DNA of 6,448 nucleotides from an uncultured Chloroflexota bacterium (GCA_937864085.1 CALMIH010000016.1:1-6448); one strand, 5' to 3'. Positions 1 through 6,082 are shown, numbered from the stretch's first letter. Program-made: numbers and translations. Notes: generated from the letters alone by a model not told the origin.

Positions 1-138
1 GCCAATGAAGCTCATCCCCTTTAAGACAACAAACGATCCAATCACGGCACAGGCCACGCCAACGAGCGCGCTAGCGACGAGTGCGCGCACGAAAAAGTCG
101 TAGGCGAGCGGCGAGAGGAGGAAGTCGATCGGGTTCAT
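1..138 (-). CDS. Zinc/manganese ABC transporter permease, ABC-3 family (ZnuB/MntB-like), N-terminal part only
   Basis: This is the first 46 residues of the inner-membrane subunit that forms the metal channel of a Zn2+/Mn2+ importer; the rest lies beyond the left edge. The visible protein starts MNPIDFLLSPLAYDFFVRAL and continues with a hydrophobic helix (about residues 20-39), then VLKGMSFIG. That pattern (short amphipathic lead, first membrane helix, then VL+GMSF/AFIG) is characteristic of the N-terminus of ABC-3 permeases. The ATG (136-138) overlaps the ATPase stop codon in an ATGA, and a good purine-rich ribosome site (GAGGGG) lies 5 bases upstream, inside the ATPase gene. The position directly after the solute-binding protein and ATPase genes supports the call. 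Because the C-terminal part is missing, nothing can be said about completeness or substrate from this subunit. Confidence 0.88.
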   Translation of the reverse strand, partial: MNPIDFLLSPLAYDFFVRALVASALVGVACAVIGSFVVLKGMSFIG

Positions 139-938
139 TCGTGCCCCTCGTGCGCGCCGTGCTGGTGATGTGGGTCGTCCAGGAGGACGACGCCGCCGCC
201 GGCGAGCGGCACCAGATGGCCGCCGTATGTCTTCTCAAGTACCTCTCGGTCAAGCACGAGCTGCGCTGCCCCGTGCACCACCACGCGCCCTGCCAAGGCA
301 ACCACGTCATGGAAGCGCTGGGCGGCACAGGCGAGATCGTGCGTGGTGGCGATGACGGTGCGACCACGAGCCGCCTCGGCATCCAGGATGTTCATGATCT
401 TCTCTTGCGTCACAGGGTCAACCCCTGTGACCGGTTCGTCCAGCAGGTAGATCTCTGGGTCGGCGGCAAGGGCACGCGCAATAAAGACGCGGCGCCGCTG
501 CCCACCAGAGAGTTCGCCGATCTGTCGCGACGCGAGGTTCAGCATCTCCACACGCTCAAGTGCTTCGTCAATCGCGGCGCGATCCGCCGCTCCAATGCGC
601 CCGAGTGGTCCGATGCGCGGCGTGCGGCCCATTGCGACCACTTCGTCAACCGATACTGGGAAGCTCCAGTCGACCTGCTCCGCCTGCGGCACATATGCCA
701 CGCGCGTCGCGTGGACGCCAACCGGCGCGCCAAGCACCTCAATGGCGCCAGCCCACGTCTGCATCAGACCGGCGATGCACTTCAGTAGCGTTGACTTCCC
801 ACCACCGTTCGGGCCAAAGATTGCGGTGAGTGAACCCGCCGCAAGATCAAGGTTCACCTCAGTGATTGCCGCACGCTCTCCGTAGCCTGCAGTGAGACCC
901 TTAATAGAGATTGCAAGTGTCCGCGTCGTTGTGGTCAT
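135..938 (-). CDS. Zinc/manganese ABC transporter ATP-binding protein (ZnuC/MntB/TroB-like)
   Basis: This 267-residue cytoplasmic ATPase energises metal import. All nucleotide-binding motifs are intact: Walker A GPNGGGKST at 42-50, Q-loop glutamine 85 (YVPQ), signature LSGGQ at 143-147 followed by RRRVFIARAL, Walker B IYLLDE at 163-168, D-loop VD near 173-174, and H-loop His200. The segment VDWSFPVSVDEVVAMGR (89-105) is typical of ATPases of the Mn/Zn (ABC-3 permease) group rather than iron-siderophore ATPases. The C-terminus is odd: the last 14 residues (254-267) read DDPHHQHGAHEGHE, five histidines with acidic residues, a likely metal-binding tail. The start overlaps the stop of the binding-protein gene (ATGA at 935-938) and has no strong Shine-Dalgarno sequence, so it probably relies on translational coupling. 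Whether the metal is Zn or Mn is not settled by the ATPase. Confidence 0.93.
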   Translation of the reverse strand: MTTTTRTLAISIKGLTAGYGERAAITEVNLDLAAGSLTAIFGPNGGGKSTLLKCIAGLMQTWAGAIEVLGAPVGVHATRVAYVPQAEQVDWSFPVSVDEVVAMGRTPRIGPLGRIGAADRAAIDEALERVEMLNLASRQIGELSGGQRRRVFIARALAADPEIYLLDEPVTGVDPVTQEKIMNILDAEAARGRTVIATTHDLACAAQRFHDVVALAGRVVVHGAAQLVLDREVLEKTYGGHLVPLAGGGVVLLDDPHHQHGAHEGHE

Positions 939-1852
939 CGCAGCGCACCGAGAATCGCATCAGCATTAGTCCGCATCACCCCAAGGTAGCTGTCTGCTGG
1001 TGACGCGCCAAGCGCATCTGAGTAGAGATCCTGCAGCACCGTTGCGCCTGTCTCCGCTGCAATCTGATCCAGCACCTTTGACGGCAGCTGCACCTCGCTG
1101 AAGAGTGCCGTCACGCCTGCTGCACGAATTGCGTCAATGAGCGCACGAATCTCTTGCGCGCTTGGATCTTGGCCGGGCGAAGCTACGGCAACGCCAACAA
1201 TCTCAATCTCGTAGGCGCGCGCAAAATATCCGAACGCGTCATGCATCGTGACAATCTTTCGCTGATCAGGATCAATTGCGGCAAAATCAACAGCAAGGTC
1301 TGCATCGATTGCATTGATCTTAGTTATGCCATCAGCACTAGTTGCTGCAATACGTTGTGCAAGGTCGGGTGCGTTGCGGCTCACGTGATCAGCAATGCGC
1401 TGGACGTAGAGGGCTGCCCCTTTTGGGTCGAGCCAAATGTGCGGATCAAACGTGCCAGGCGTTTCAGCGTTACTCAGATAAACCCAGCCGCTCTCCTGAT
1501 CTAGTCCCTCGCCGAGGAGCAGCGTGTCAGCCTCGCCCTTTCCTGCAGCATCAATGAGTGACTGGATCCAGCTATCTAGCCCGAGGCCGTTCGCAATGAT
1601 GAGATCGGCAGACTGAATCTTTTCTACATCAGAGGGTGATGGTTCAAAGGTGTGCACATCTGCGCCCGCTGGAATGATGCTCTCAATGTGTGCGGCATCG
1701 CCAAGCGCCATCTTCGCAAGGTCAGCGAAGATGCTCGTGGTGGTAATCACCTGGTAGGCATTTATTGGCGCCGTTGCTGATGAGTTCGGACTCCCACCGC
1801 ATGCTGCAACGGTCAGCAGCATAAGCAGCACGGCGAGGGGGCGGCGCATCAT
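935..1852 (-). CDS. znuA: Zinc/manganese ABC transporter substrate-binding lipoprotein (ZnuA/TroA-like)
   Basis: This 305-residue cluster A-I metal-binding protein captures Zn2+ or Mn2+ outside the membrane and hands it to the permease. I place the start at 1852, not at in-frame ATGs further upstream (1888, 1879). From 1852 the protein begins MMRRPLAVLLMLLTVAACGG, a textbook lipoprotein signal with lipobox TVAAC and lipid-anchored Cys18. The ATG also overlaps the repressor stop as ATGA and has GAGG 6 bases upstream. Likely metal ligands in the family positions are His67 (GADVHTFEPSPSD), His138 (FDPHIWLDP), His204 (TMHDAFGYF) and Asp279 (LYSDALG). The third ligand is His, as in ZnuA and TroA; in Mn-specific PsaA/MntC it is Glu. 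This favours zinc but does not exclude manganese. The histidine-rich loop seen between lobes of many ZnuA proteins is absent. The gene symbol is by family similarity only. Confidence 0.92.
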   Translation of the reverse strand: MMRRPLAVLLMLLTVAACGGSPNSSATAPINAYQVITTTSIFADLAKMALGDAAHIESIIPAGADVHTFEPSPSDVEKIQSADLIIANGLGLDSWIQSLIDAAGKGEADTLLLGEGLDQESGWVYLSNAETPGTFDPHIWLDPKGAALYVQRIADHVSRNAPDLAQRIAATSADGITKINAIDADLAVDFAAIDPDQRKIVTMHDAFGYFARAYEIEIVGVAVASPGQDPSAQEIRALIDAIRAAGVTALFSEVQLPSKVLDQIAAETGATVLQDLYSDALGASPADSYLGVMRTNADAILGALR

Positions 1853-2283
1853 CGCTTGCCTCGCTTTGTTGTGCGACATGCGGGGCACTTGCCGAATAAC
1901 TCAAGCCGATGCTGTTGGATCTGAAATCCGGAGCGCCGCGCCGCCTCTGCGGTCACAGCGTCAATGCCGCAGTCACCAACATCGGTGGAGGTGCCGCACT
2001 CGAGGCAGACAAGGTGATGATGATGTGTTGGTTCACACGGGATGTAGGCGTGGCGACCATCGGGAAGATCGAGTCGCTCCACAAGGCCCTGCTCGGCAAG
2101 AAGTTCAAGGAGACGAAAGACGGTGGCACGACCGATCCCAAGACGGCGCCGCCCCGCATCGTCCAGAAGTTCTGCCGCGGTGAAGTGGCCTTGTCGCCTT
2201 CCAATGAGTTCGGTGAGCTGGCGGCGTGGCCCGGTGAGGCGCACCCCTGCCTGATCTAGCGCGGTCAACATCTCTGTCGTCAT
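1849..2283 (-). CDS. zur: Fur-family metal-responsive repressor, probably Zur
   Basis: This 144-residue dimeric DNA-binding protein is the first gene of the metal-uptake operon. The N-terminal winged helix carries the pattern RLTGPRRQLTELI (15-27), and the recognition-helix region is GRATVFRLLELLAEQGLV (51-68). The C-terminal dimerisation domain has two CxxC pairs, C93/C96 (CLEC) and C133/C136 (CPAC), the usual structural Zn site. His33, His78, the His87-90 cluster before LVC, and His125 are candidates for sensory metal sites. The operon position with a ZnuABC-type transporter makes a zinc (Zur) role most likely; Fur or Mur specificity cannot be excluded from sequence. The stop overlaps the lipoprotein start (ATGA, 1849-1852). 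The ATG at 2283 is chosen because it gives a normal Fur N-terminus; an alternative ATG at 2271 would remove four residues. No clear Shine-Dalgarno precedes it, and a -10-like hexamer ends 9 bases upstream. It is probably autoregulated. Confidence 0.9.
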   Translation of the reverse strand: MTTEMLTALDQAGVRLTGPRRQLTELIGRRQGHFTAAELLDDAGRRRLGIGRATVFRLLELLAEQGLVERLDLPDGRHAYIPCEPTHHHHLVCLECGTSTDVGDCGIDAVTAEAARRSGFQIQQHRLELFGKCPACRTTKRGKR

Positions 2284-2292
2284 GATGAGTGG

Positions 2293-2301
2293 ACTCTATC
2301 A
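2293..2301 (-). promoter_or_regulatory. Candidate extended -10 element for the repressor/metal-uptake operon
   Basis: Read on the minus strand this is TGATAGAGT, fitting the TGnTAnnnT extended -10 pattern. The hexamer ends 9 bases before the repressor ATG, so transcription would begin only about 2-4 bases ahead of the start codon, giving a nearly leaderless message. This agrees with the lack of a ribosome-binding sequence. A motif match this short can arise by chance. Confidence 0.4.
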
Positions 2302-2314
2302 CAGATGAGACTGG

Positions 2315-2329
2315 GTATCATAAACATAC
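2315..2329. promoter_or_regulatory. Candidate Fur/Zur-type operator (imperfect 7-1-7 palindrome)
   Basis: GTATCATAAACATAC has outer arms GTAT/ATAC and pairs at five of seven positions around a central A, the 7-1-7 layout of Fur-family boxes. It lies about 32-46 bases upstream of the repressor start, a sensible place for autoregulation. It does not closely match the common Zur or Fur consensus (TGATAAT-type arms), so the call rests on symmetry and position only. Confidence 0.3.
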
Positions 2330-2332
2330 AAC

Positions 2333-2338
2333 TATGCT
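2333..2338 (+). promoter_or_regulatory. Candidate -10 element for a leaderless nucleoside hydrolase transcript
   Basis: TATGCT fits TAnnnT and is followed by exactly six C residues and then the ATG at 2345. This puts the expected transcription start on the A of the start codon. The bases ahead of the ATG are pyrimidine-rich (CTCCCCCC), the opposite of a Shine-Dalgarno sequence, which strengthens a leaderless reading. An upstream TATCAT (2316-2321) is an alternative -10 that would leave a 5' leader of about 17 bases. Confidence 0.4.
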
Positions 2339-2344
2339 CCCCCC

Positions 2345-3304
2345 ATGAGCAAGCACCGCCTGATCATCGATTGCGACACGGGAACAGATGACGCCGTTGC
2401 GCTGATGCTCGCCGCACTTCACCCTGAGATTGACCTGATCGGCGTCACCACCGTGTTCGGTAATGCGCCGCTCACCGCCACCACAACGAATAGCATCTCC
2501 GTGCTCGACCTGATCGGGCGCTCCGACATTCCGGTGCATTCAGGGCTACCACGGCCGCTCGTACGAAAGACGATGCCGTCGGAGCGCTTCTTCAAGGCCG
2601 ACTCAGTGCAGGATCCTCACGGGACGTATCTTGACATTCCGCGTAGCACGCGTGCCGCCGCGTCGAACCGTGCTGTTGAATGGCTGATTGAGACGTACCG
2701 CACCGCTACGCAACCGATCACACTGATGCCGATCGGCCCGCTCACCAACATCGCTGCGGCTGTGGCGCAAGAGCCGAAGTTCGCCGAGTGGGTCCCTGAG
2801 CTGATCATCATGGGTGGTGGCCACGAGGTGCCCAACATGACCGCCTCCGCCGAATTCAACATCTGGGCTGATCCTGAAGCCGCCGCCAGCGTCTTTGAGG
2901 CTGGCTTCAAGAGCGTCCTGATGGTGCCGCTCGACGCTACGCATAAGGCGCTCGTCACAGCGGCGCAGTGCGACGCGCTCAATGCGCTTGGCACGCCGGC
3001 GGGGAAGGCTGCGGCGATCTTCATCCAGCGCCGCGTCGCAAGCTATGAGAGTAGCCAGAAGATGGACGTTCCTGAGTCTGCCCCAGTGCACGACGCGCTC
3101 TGTGTTGCGGCGCTTGTTGAGCCGAACATCATCACCACGCGCCGCCACCACGTTGCGGTGGAGACCACCGGCACGCTGACGCTTGGCCGCACCGTTGTTG
3201 ATACACACTTCCGCGGCGGTAAGGAGCCGAACGCCGCCGTTGCCTTTGACGCAAACGCGCAACGTTTCGTTGATCTGATGATGGAGATCTTCGCGAAGCG
3301 ATAA
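2345..3304 (+). CDS. Inosine/uridine-preferring nucleoside hydrolase family protein
   Basis: This 319-residue enzyme is predicted to cleave the N-glycosidic bond of ribonucleosides to a free base and ribose, acting in nucleoside salvage in the cytosol; it has no signal peptide. The family hallmark DCDTGTDDA at 9-17 supplies the calcium-chelating aspartates (Asp11, Asp15, Asp16). Further family blocks follow in order: MPIGPLTNIA (128-137), IIMGGG (154-159), the ribose-binding stretch AEFNIWADPEAA (169-180, Glu170 and Asn172), and HDALCVAAL near the C-terminus (His249-Asp250). That last pair corresponds to the catalytic His and metal-binding Asp of the Crithidia enzyme. The length is normal for the family (about 310-330). 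Base preference (purine, pyrimidine or broad) cannot be read from these motifs. The gene stands alone on the plus strand, divergent from the metal operon and convergent with the MFS gene. Confidence 0.93.
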   Translation: MSKHRLIIDCDTGTDDAVALMLAALHPEIDLIGVTTVFGNAPLTATTTNSISVLDLIGRSDIPVHSGLPRPLVRKTMPSERFFKADSVQDPHGTYLDIPRSTRAAASNRAVEWLIETYRTATQPITLMPIGPLTNIAAAVAQEPKFAEWVPELIIMGGGHEVPNMTASAEFNIWADPEAAASVFEAGFKSVLMVPLDATHKALVTAAQCDALNALGTPAGKAAAIFIQRRVASYESSQKMDVPESAPVHDALCVAALVEPNIITTRRHHVAVETTGTLTLGRTVVDTHFRGGKEPNAAVAFDANAQRFVDLMMEIFAKR

Positions 3305-3328
3305 CGCGACTGCTCACAGAACAGCGCG
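3305..3328. terminator. Small hairpin between convergent genes, possible bidirectional terminator
   Basis: Directly after the hydrolase stop codon, CGCGACTG (3305-3312) can pair with CAGCGCG (3322-3328) to give seven base pairs with one bulged A and a 9-base loop. It lies in the 29-base gap between two converging genes, where a shared terminator is expected. There is no T-run on either side, so it is not a classical intrinsic terminator. Confidence 0.4.
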
Positions 3329-3333
3329 GTGAA

Positions 3334-4566
3334 CTAGCGCAGCACTCTCCAGGCAAACGGGATCGCGCCGAACATGATTGCGCCAGACAAGAGGAAGAGC
3401 GGCACAGCACCGAGCTCGCCGTAGATGATCCCCCCAACCAGTGCCGCAATCGCTATGGAGAGTCCGAATGAGACGCTCTGATAGAGCGCTTGGCCGGTGG
3501 CCTGCAGTGCGGCAGGGACGAGGGTGCGGATGCTGAGGACGCTTGCGAGGAGCGTGCAGGCGAAGCCAACACCAACAAGCGATCGCACAATCGCGAGTGC
3601 GAATGGTGTATCGATCACTGCATAGCCCACACTGCAGATCCCCATGGCGATCAGGCCAAGCGCAAAGAGCGTGCGCATTCCAAGACGGGCTGCAATAGCG
3701 CCGCCAGCAAGAAAGAAGGGAATCTCAACTGCGGCTGCAACGGTGCCACTAAATGCTACAGCGGCGGCGTCCCCGCCAACCTCCTGGATACGAAAGGATC
3801 CATACGCGTAGAAGAGCCCCGCGCCGATGTTGACGAGCAGGCTAAGCATTAAGAATGTGAAGAGCCCTGGAGACTGTTGGAAGGCGAGGTTGACGGTTCC
3901 AAATCGATCACGCCAGTCACCCGCAATGGCAATCTCTGCGTTTGTTCCGGCAATCTCGGAGCGCTCAATCTCCGCGATCGCTTCACTCCGCGCAGGGCGC
4001 GCGGCGCGGTGCAGTGCGGGCGCTGTGTGGAGTCCGATCGTTCCTGCAATCATGACCAGCGCAGCAACGCCGTAGAGCGGGCCGATCACGATTGCTCCGC
4101 CAGCAGCAACGAGTGCGCCGCTCAACACACACATGGCGGCGTAACTGAAGCTCGTGATCGCGCGTAGCGGGCCCCACTGGCCGCCCACTTTCGCTAACTG
4201 CTCCATCCCGATTGAATCTAGGAGCGGGACGAGGCCTGCTCCAGCAAACGCAGCGAGCGCCGCACCGGGGACTCCAGCGAGTGGTCCAACGGCAAAGATC
4301 GCAACGCCTACCGCCGCCAAGACGAGCGCTAGGCGAAAGGCGTTGGCGCGCCCGAGCACTGCGTCACCGAGGTGTCCCCAGGTGGGTCCTGCGGCGAGGG
4401 CAACCATAGAGTTCACGGCGCCAATCAGGCCGATCGCTTCGAAGGAGATACCGCGATCACGGAAGATGATGCCCGAGAAGGGGAGGTAGGCGGCCTGCAT
4501 GAGGCCGATCAGGAGGTAGAGAGAGGAGGCGCGCCGCATCTCTGGGCGCGTCAGCATGAGGGTCAT
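3334..4566 (-). CDS. MFS transporter, MFS_1-like (3-phenylpropionate permease/nucleoside-symporter type)
   Basis: This 410-residue inner-membrane transporter shows about twelve hydrophobic helices in two six-helix halves. They are split by a hydrophilic central loop at about 183-232 (RPARSEAIAEIERSE onward). The loop between helices 2 and 3 (GHLGDAVLGRANAFR, 64-78) is the MFS motif A. Features such as LPFSGIIFRDRGIS (28-41), LVPLLDSIGM (112-121), GPLRAITSF (132-140) and PAALQATGQALYQSVSFGLS (351-370) resemble the MFS_1-like group, which includes HcaT-type permeases and is near the nucleoside:H+ symporters. The substrate cannot be assigned. The ATG at 4566 lies 4 bases after the dnaB stop, with GAGG only 3 bases upstream. 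ATG 4557 would give more conventional spacing and shorten the protein by three residues. It is probably co-transcribed with dnaB. Confidence 0.85.
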   Translation of the reverse strand: MTLMLTRPEMRRASSLYLLIGLMQAAYLPFSGIIFRDRGISFEAIGLIGAVNSMVALAAGPTWGHLGDAVLGRANAFRLALVLAAVGVAIFAVGPLAGVPGAALAAFAGAGLVPLLDSIGMEQLAKVGGQWGPLRAITSFSYAAMCVLSGALVAAGGAIVIGPLYGVAALVMIAGTIGLHTAPALHRAARPARSEAIAEIERSEIAGTNAEIAIAGDWRDRFGTVNLAFQQSPGLFTFLMLSLLVNIGAGLFYAYGSFRIQEVGGDAAAVAFSGTVAAAVEIPFFLAGGAIAARLGMRTLFALGLIAMGICSVGYAVIDTPFALAIVRSLVGVGFACTLLASVLSIRTLVPAALQATGQALYQSVSFGLSIAIAALVGGIIYGELGAVPLFLLSGAIMFGAIPFAWRVLR

Positions 4567-4570
4567 GCCC

Positions 4571-5947
4571 TCACATTAGCGGGTCGCTCTCCGTTCCTGG
4601 CGCTGGGAGTTCGGGCGCTCGCTCGCGCACAAGGTTCATAAAGCGCGTCTCCTCCTTGCGGAACCAGAGTTGGCCGCTTCCCGTTGGCCCATTGCGGTGC
4701 TTCGCCACGTTGAAGTTGATCGCTTCGCCACCAACTGAGAGGTCATCACTACGCTCACCGTCGCGGTAGAGGAAGATCACCACGTCGGCATCCTGCTCAA
4801 TCGCGCCCGACTCACGAAGATCTGAGAGGCGCGGCTCCCCCTTCTCGCGCATCTCCGTCTGACGGGAGAGCTGGCTCAGCGCAATCACGGGGATGGAGAG
4901 CTCGCGCGCCAGCGCCTTCAGGCCACGCGAGATCTCTGAGACCTCCTGCACCCGGTTTCCATCGCGACTCTGCTGGCCCGGCTGCATCAGCTGCAGGTAG
5001 TCAACGATCAGCAGGTCGAGCCCCTGCTCCATCTTCAGTCGGCGCGCTTTTGTGCGTAGCTCCATTACGGAGATGCTCGCCGTGTCGTCAATGAACATTT
5101 TCGCGTTGGAGAGCGTCCCCATGGCGTTGGCAATCTTTGGGAAGTCCATATCTGTGACATGGCCGCTGCGCAAGTTGAACGAGTTAATCTTCGTGACGCT
5201 GGAGAGGAGTCGCAGCACGAGCTGCTCCTTGCTCATTTCTAGCGAGAAGACGCCGACTGATTTCCCTTCGCGCACCGAAACATTCTCTGCAATGTTTAGC
5301 GCAAGCGACGTCTTGCCAACTGATGGGCGCGCGGCGATGACGATGAAGTCCGAGTTCTGCAGCCCCTGCATGATCTTGTCAATGTCGGAGTAGCCGGTGC
5401 GCAAGCCCATCAACTGTCCGCGATTCTGGTGCATGTGATCCAGCTGTTCGTAGGTTTCGCCGAGCAGTGTGCCGATCGACGAGAAGCCGGTGACAGCGCG
5501 TCGCTCGCTGACAGCAAAGAGTTCCGCCTCTGCGCGATCAATCGCTTCAGAAATGTCAGAAGGATCTTCGTAGCCGATTGATGCAATGCGACCGGCGGCG
5601 CCGATCAGGCCGCGCAGCATCGCCTTCCGCTCCACGATCTTTGCATACTGCTTGGCGTGCACCGCCGTTGGCGTGCGATCGCAGAGATCGGCGAGTGCGG
5701 CGCGACCACCGATCTCCTCAATCTGCCCGCGTCGCTCGAGCTCTTCGGAGACAGTGAGGATGTCAATTGGTTGGCGCTGCTCGTAGAGCTTCATGATCGC
5801 CGAGTAGACCTTGCCGTTCGCCGGCTTATAGAAGTCGCTCGGCTTCAGGCTTTCGGCGATCTCGATCATCACATCGCCGTCAATCAGGAGCGAACCAATA
5901 ATGCTCTCTTCGGCGTCGCTTGACTGTGGGGGGAGTTGGTTGCTCAT
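4571..5947 (-). CDS. dnaB: Replicative DNA helicase DnaB
   Basis: This 458-residue hexameric 5'-3' helicase unwinds DNA at the replication fork. The N-terminal domain begins LPPQSSDAEESIIGSLL (5-21), a strong family signature, and includes the primase-interaction region to about residue 145. The RecA-like motor follows: Walker A ARPSVGKT (206-213), Walker B LLIVDYLQL (312-320), SQLSRQTEMR (358-367), and LSDLRESGAIEQDADVV (374-390). KHRNGPTG (416-423) carries the arginine finger. The length is normal for the family and no intein interrupts the P-loop, a frequent insertion point in DnaB. The start at 5947 is fixed by the conserved N-terminus. It has no Shine-Dalgarno sequence; GATGAT 7-12 bases upstream is a weak -10-like match, so a leaderless transcript is conceivable. 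The gene lies downstream of lexA across a 132-base region with DnaA-box matches. Confidence 0.97.
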   Translation of the reverse strand: MSNQLPPQSSDAEESIIGSLLIDGDVMIEIAESLKPSDFYKPANGKVYSAIMKLYEQRQPIDILTVSEELERRGQIEEIGGRAALADLCDRTPTAVHAKQYAKIVERKAMLRGLIGAAGRIASIGYEDPSDISEAIDRAEAELFAVSERRAVTGFSSIGTLLGETYEQLDHMHQNRGQLMGLRTGYSDIDKIMQGLQNSDFIVIAARPSVGKTSLALNIAENVSVREGKSVGVFSLEMSKEQLVLRLLSSVTKINSFNLRSGHVTDMDFPKIANAMGTLSNAKMFIDDTASISVMELRTKARRLKMEQGLDLLIVDYLQLMQPGQQSRDGNRVQEVSEISRGLKALARELSIPVIALSQLSRQTEMREKGEPRLSDLRESGAIEQDADVVIFLYRDGERSDDLSVGGEAINFNVAKHRNGPTGSGQLWFRKEETRFMNLVRERAPELPAPGTESDPLM

Positions 5948-5988
5948 GCGCGCATCATCGCAGTCGCGGCGGGAAGTCTCCAGTCAGA

Positions 5989-6020
5989 TCTCCACGAATA
6001 CATGCTGAACTCTCCACGAA
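5989..6020. repeat. Pair of 10-base direct repeats upstream of dnaB
   Basis: TCTCCACGAA occurs at 5989-5998 and again, identically, at 6011-6020. The start-to-start distance is 22 bases, about two turns of the DNA helix. A third partial copy (TCTCCA) lies at 5977-5982. The spacing would place both copies on the same DNA face, as in tandem binding sites for one regulator. The function is unknown. Confidence 0.6.
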
Positions 6021-6041
6021 GCGGGCAAAGGCCGCGTCGGC

Positions 6042-6050
6042 TGTGGATAA
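6042..6050 (-). promoter_or_regulatory. DnaA box (perfect match)
   Basis: On the minus strand this reads TTATCCACA, an exact match to the bacterial DnaA-binding consensus TTATNCACA. It lies about 95 bases upstream of the dnaB start in the same orientation as dnaB. A single exact 9-mer could be chance, but a near-copy 32 bases away raises the likelihood of function. Confidence 0.55.
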
Positions 6051-6051
6051 G

Positions 6052-6071
6052 TCGGCGCCCTAGCGCGCCGA
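6052..6071 (-). terminator. GC-rich hairpin behind lexA, candidate terminator or attenuator
   Basis: TCGGCGC (6052-6058) and GCGCCGA (6065-6071) are perfect inverted repeats, seven pairs with a 6-base loop. A G-U pair could extend the stem. The hairpin begins 8 bases after the lexA stop codon, as expected for a terminator, but no U-run follows it on the minus strand. It sits exactly between the two DnaA-box-like sites. Confidence 0.45.
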
Positions 6072-6073
6072 TT

Positions 6074-6082
6074 TGTGGATTA
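6074..6082 (-). promoter_or_regulatory. Second DnaA-box-like site (one mismatch), overlapping the lexA stop codon
   Basis: On the minus strand this reads TAATCCACA, one base from the consensus TTATCCACA. It has the same orientation as the perfect box, with 32 bases start to start, close to three helical turns. Its first three bases are the TAA stop codon of lexA, so part of the match is constrained by coding. Confidence 0.4.

Larger units (their letters stand above)
2284..2344. promoter_or_regulatory. Divergent promoter region between the metal operon and the nucleoside hydrolase gene
   Basis: These 61 bases must contain promoters for both directions unless a promoter lies inside a gene. The region is markedly AT-richer around 2315-2336 than its surroundings. 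It contains an extended -10 match for the minus strand (2293-2301), a -10 match for the plus strand (2333-2338), and an imperfect palindrome (2315-2329). No convincing -35 hexamers are visible in either direction. Confidence 0.6.
5948..6079. promoter_or_regulatory. lexA-dnaB intergenic region, probable dnaB promoter/regulatory zone
   Basis: These 132 bases separate the lexA stop from the dnaB start on the minus strand. They contain two DnaA-box-like sequences (one reaching into the lexA stop codon), a GC-rich hairpin and two identical 10-base repeats. No consensus -35/-10 pair was found on the minus strand and no GAAC-N4-GTTC-type LexA box was seen. No credible small gene was seen. Confidence 0.55.

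Noticed and set aside
81..788. Long plus-strand open frame (235 codons) across the ATPase gene
   Set aside because: It is antisense to a complete ABC ATPase with every motif intact; its translation is Arg/His-rich with no recognisable domain.
1853..1888. Upstream start (1888) for the metal-binding lipoprotein
   Set aside because: It would add twelve charged residues ahead of an otherwise ideal lipoprotein signal peptide and extend the overlap with the repressor gene; 1852 has a ribosome site and the same ATGA junction as the rest of the operon.
2284..2309. Repeated GATGAG (2284-2289 and 2304-2309) and the GAGT-GG-ACTC palindrome (2287-2296)
   Set aside because: They are too short to separate from chance, and the palindrome overlaps the candidate -10 element without matching a known operator.
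2603..3262. Minus-strand open frame (219 codons) inside the nucleoside hydrolase gene
   Set aside because: It is a mirror frame of a conserved enzyme; the translation is low-complexity Arg-rich with no family features.
5309..5332. Possible intein at the DnaB P-loop
   Set aside because: The P-loop ARPSVGKT is continuous and the protein has normal length.
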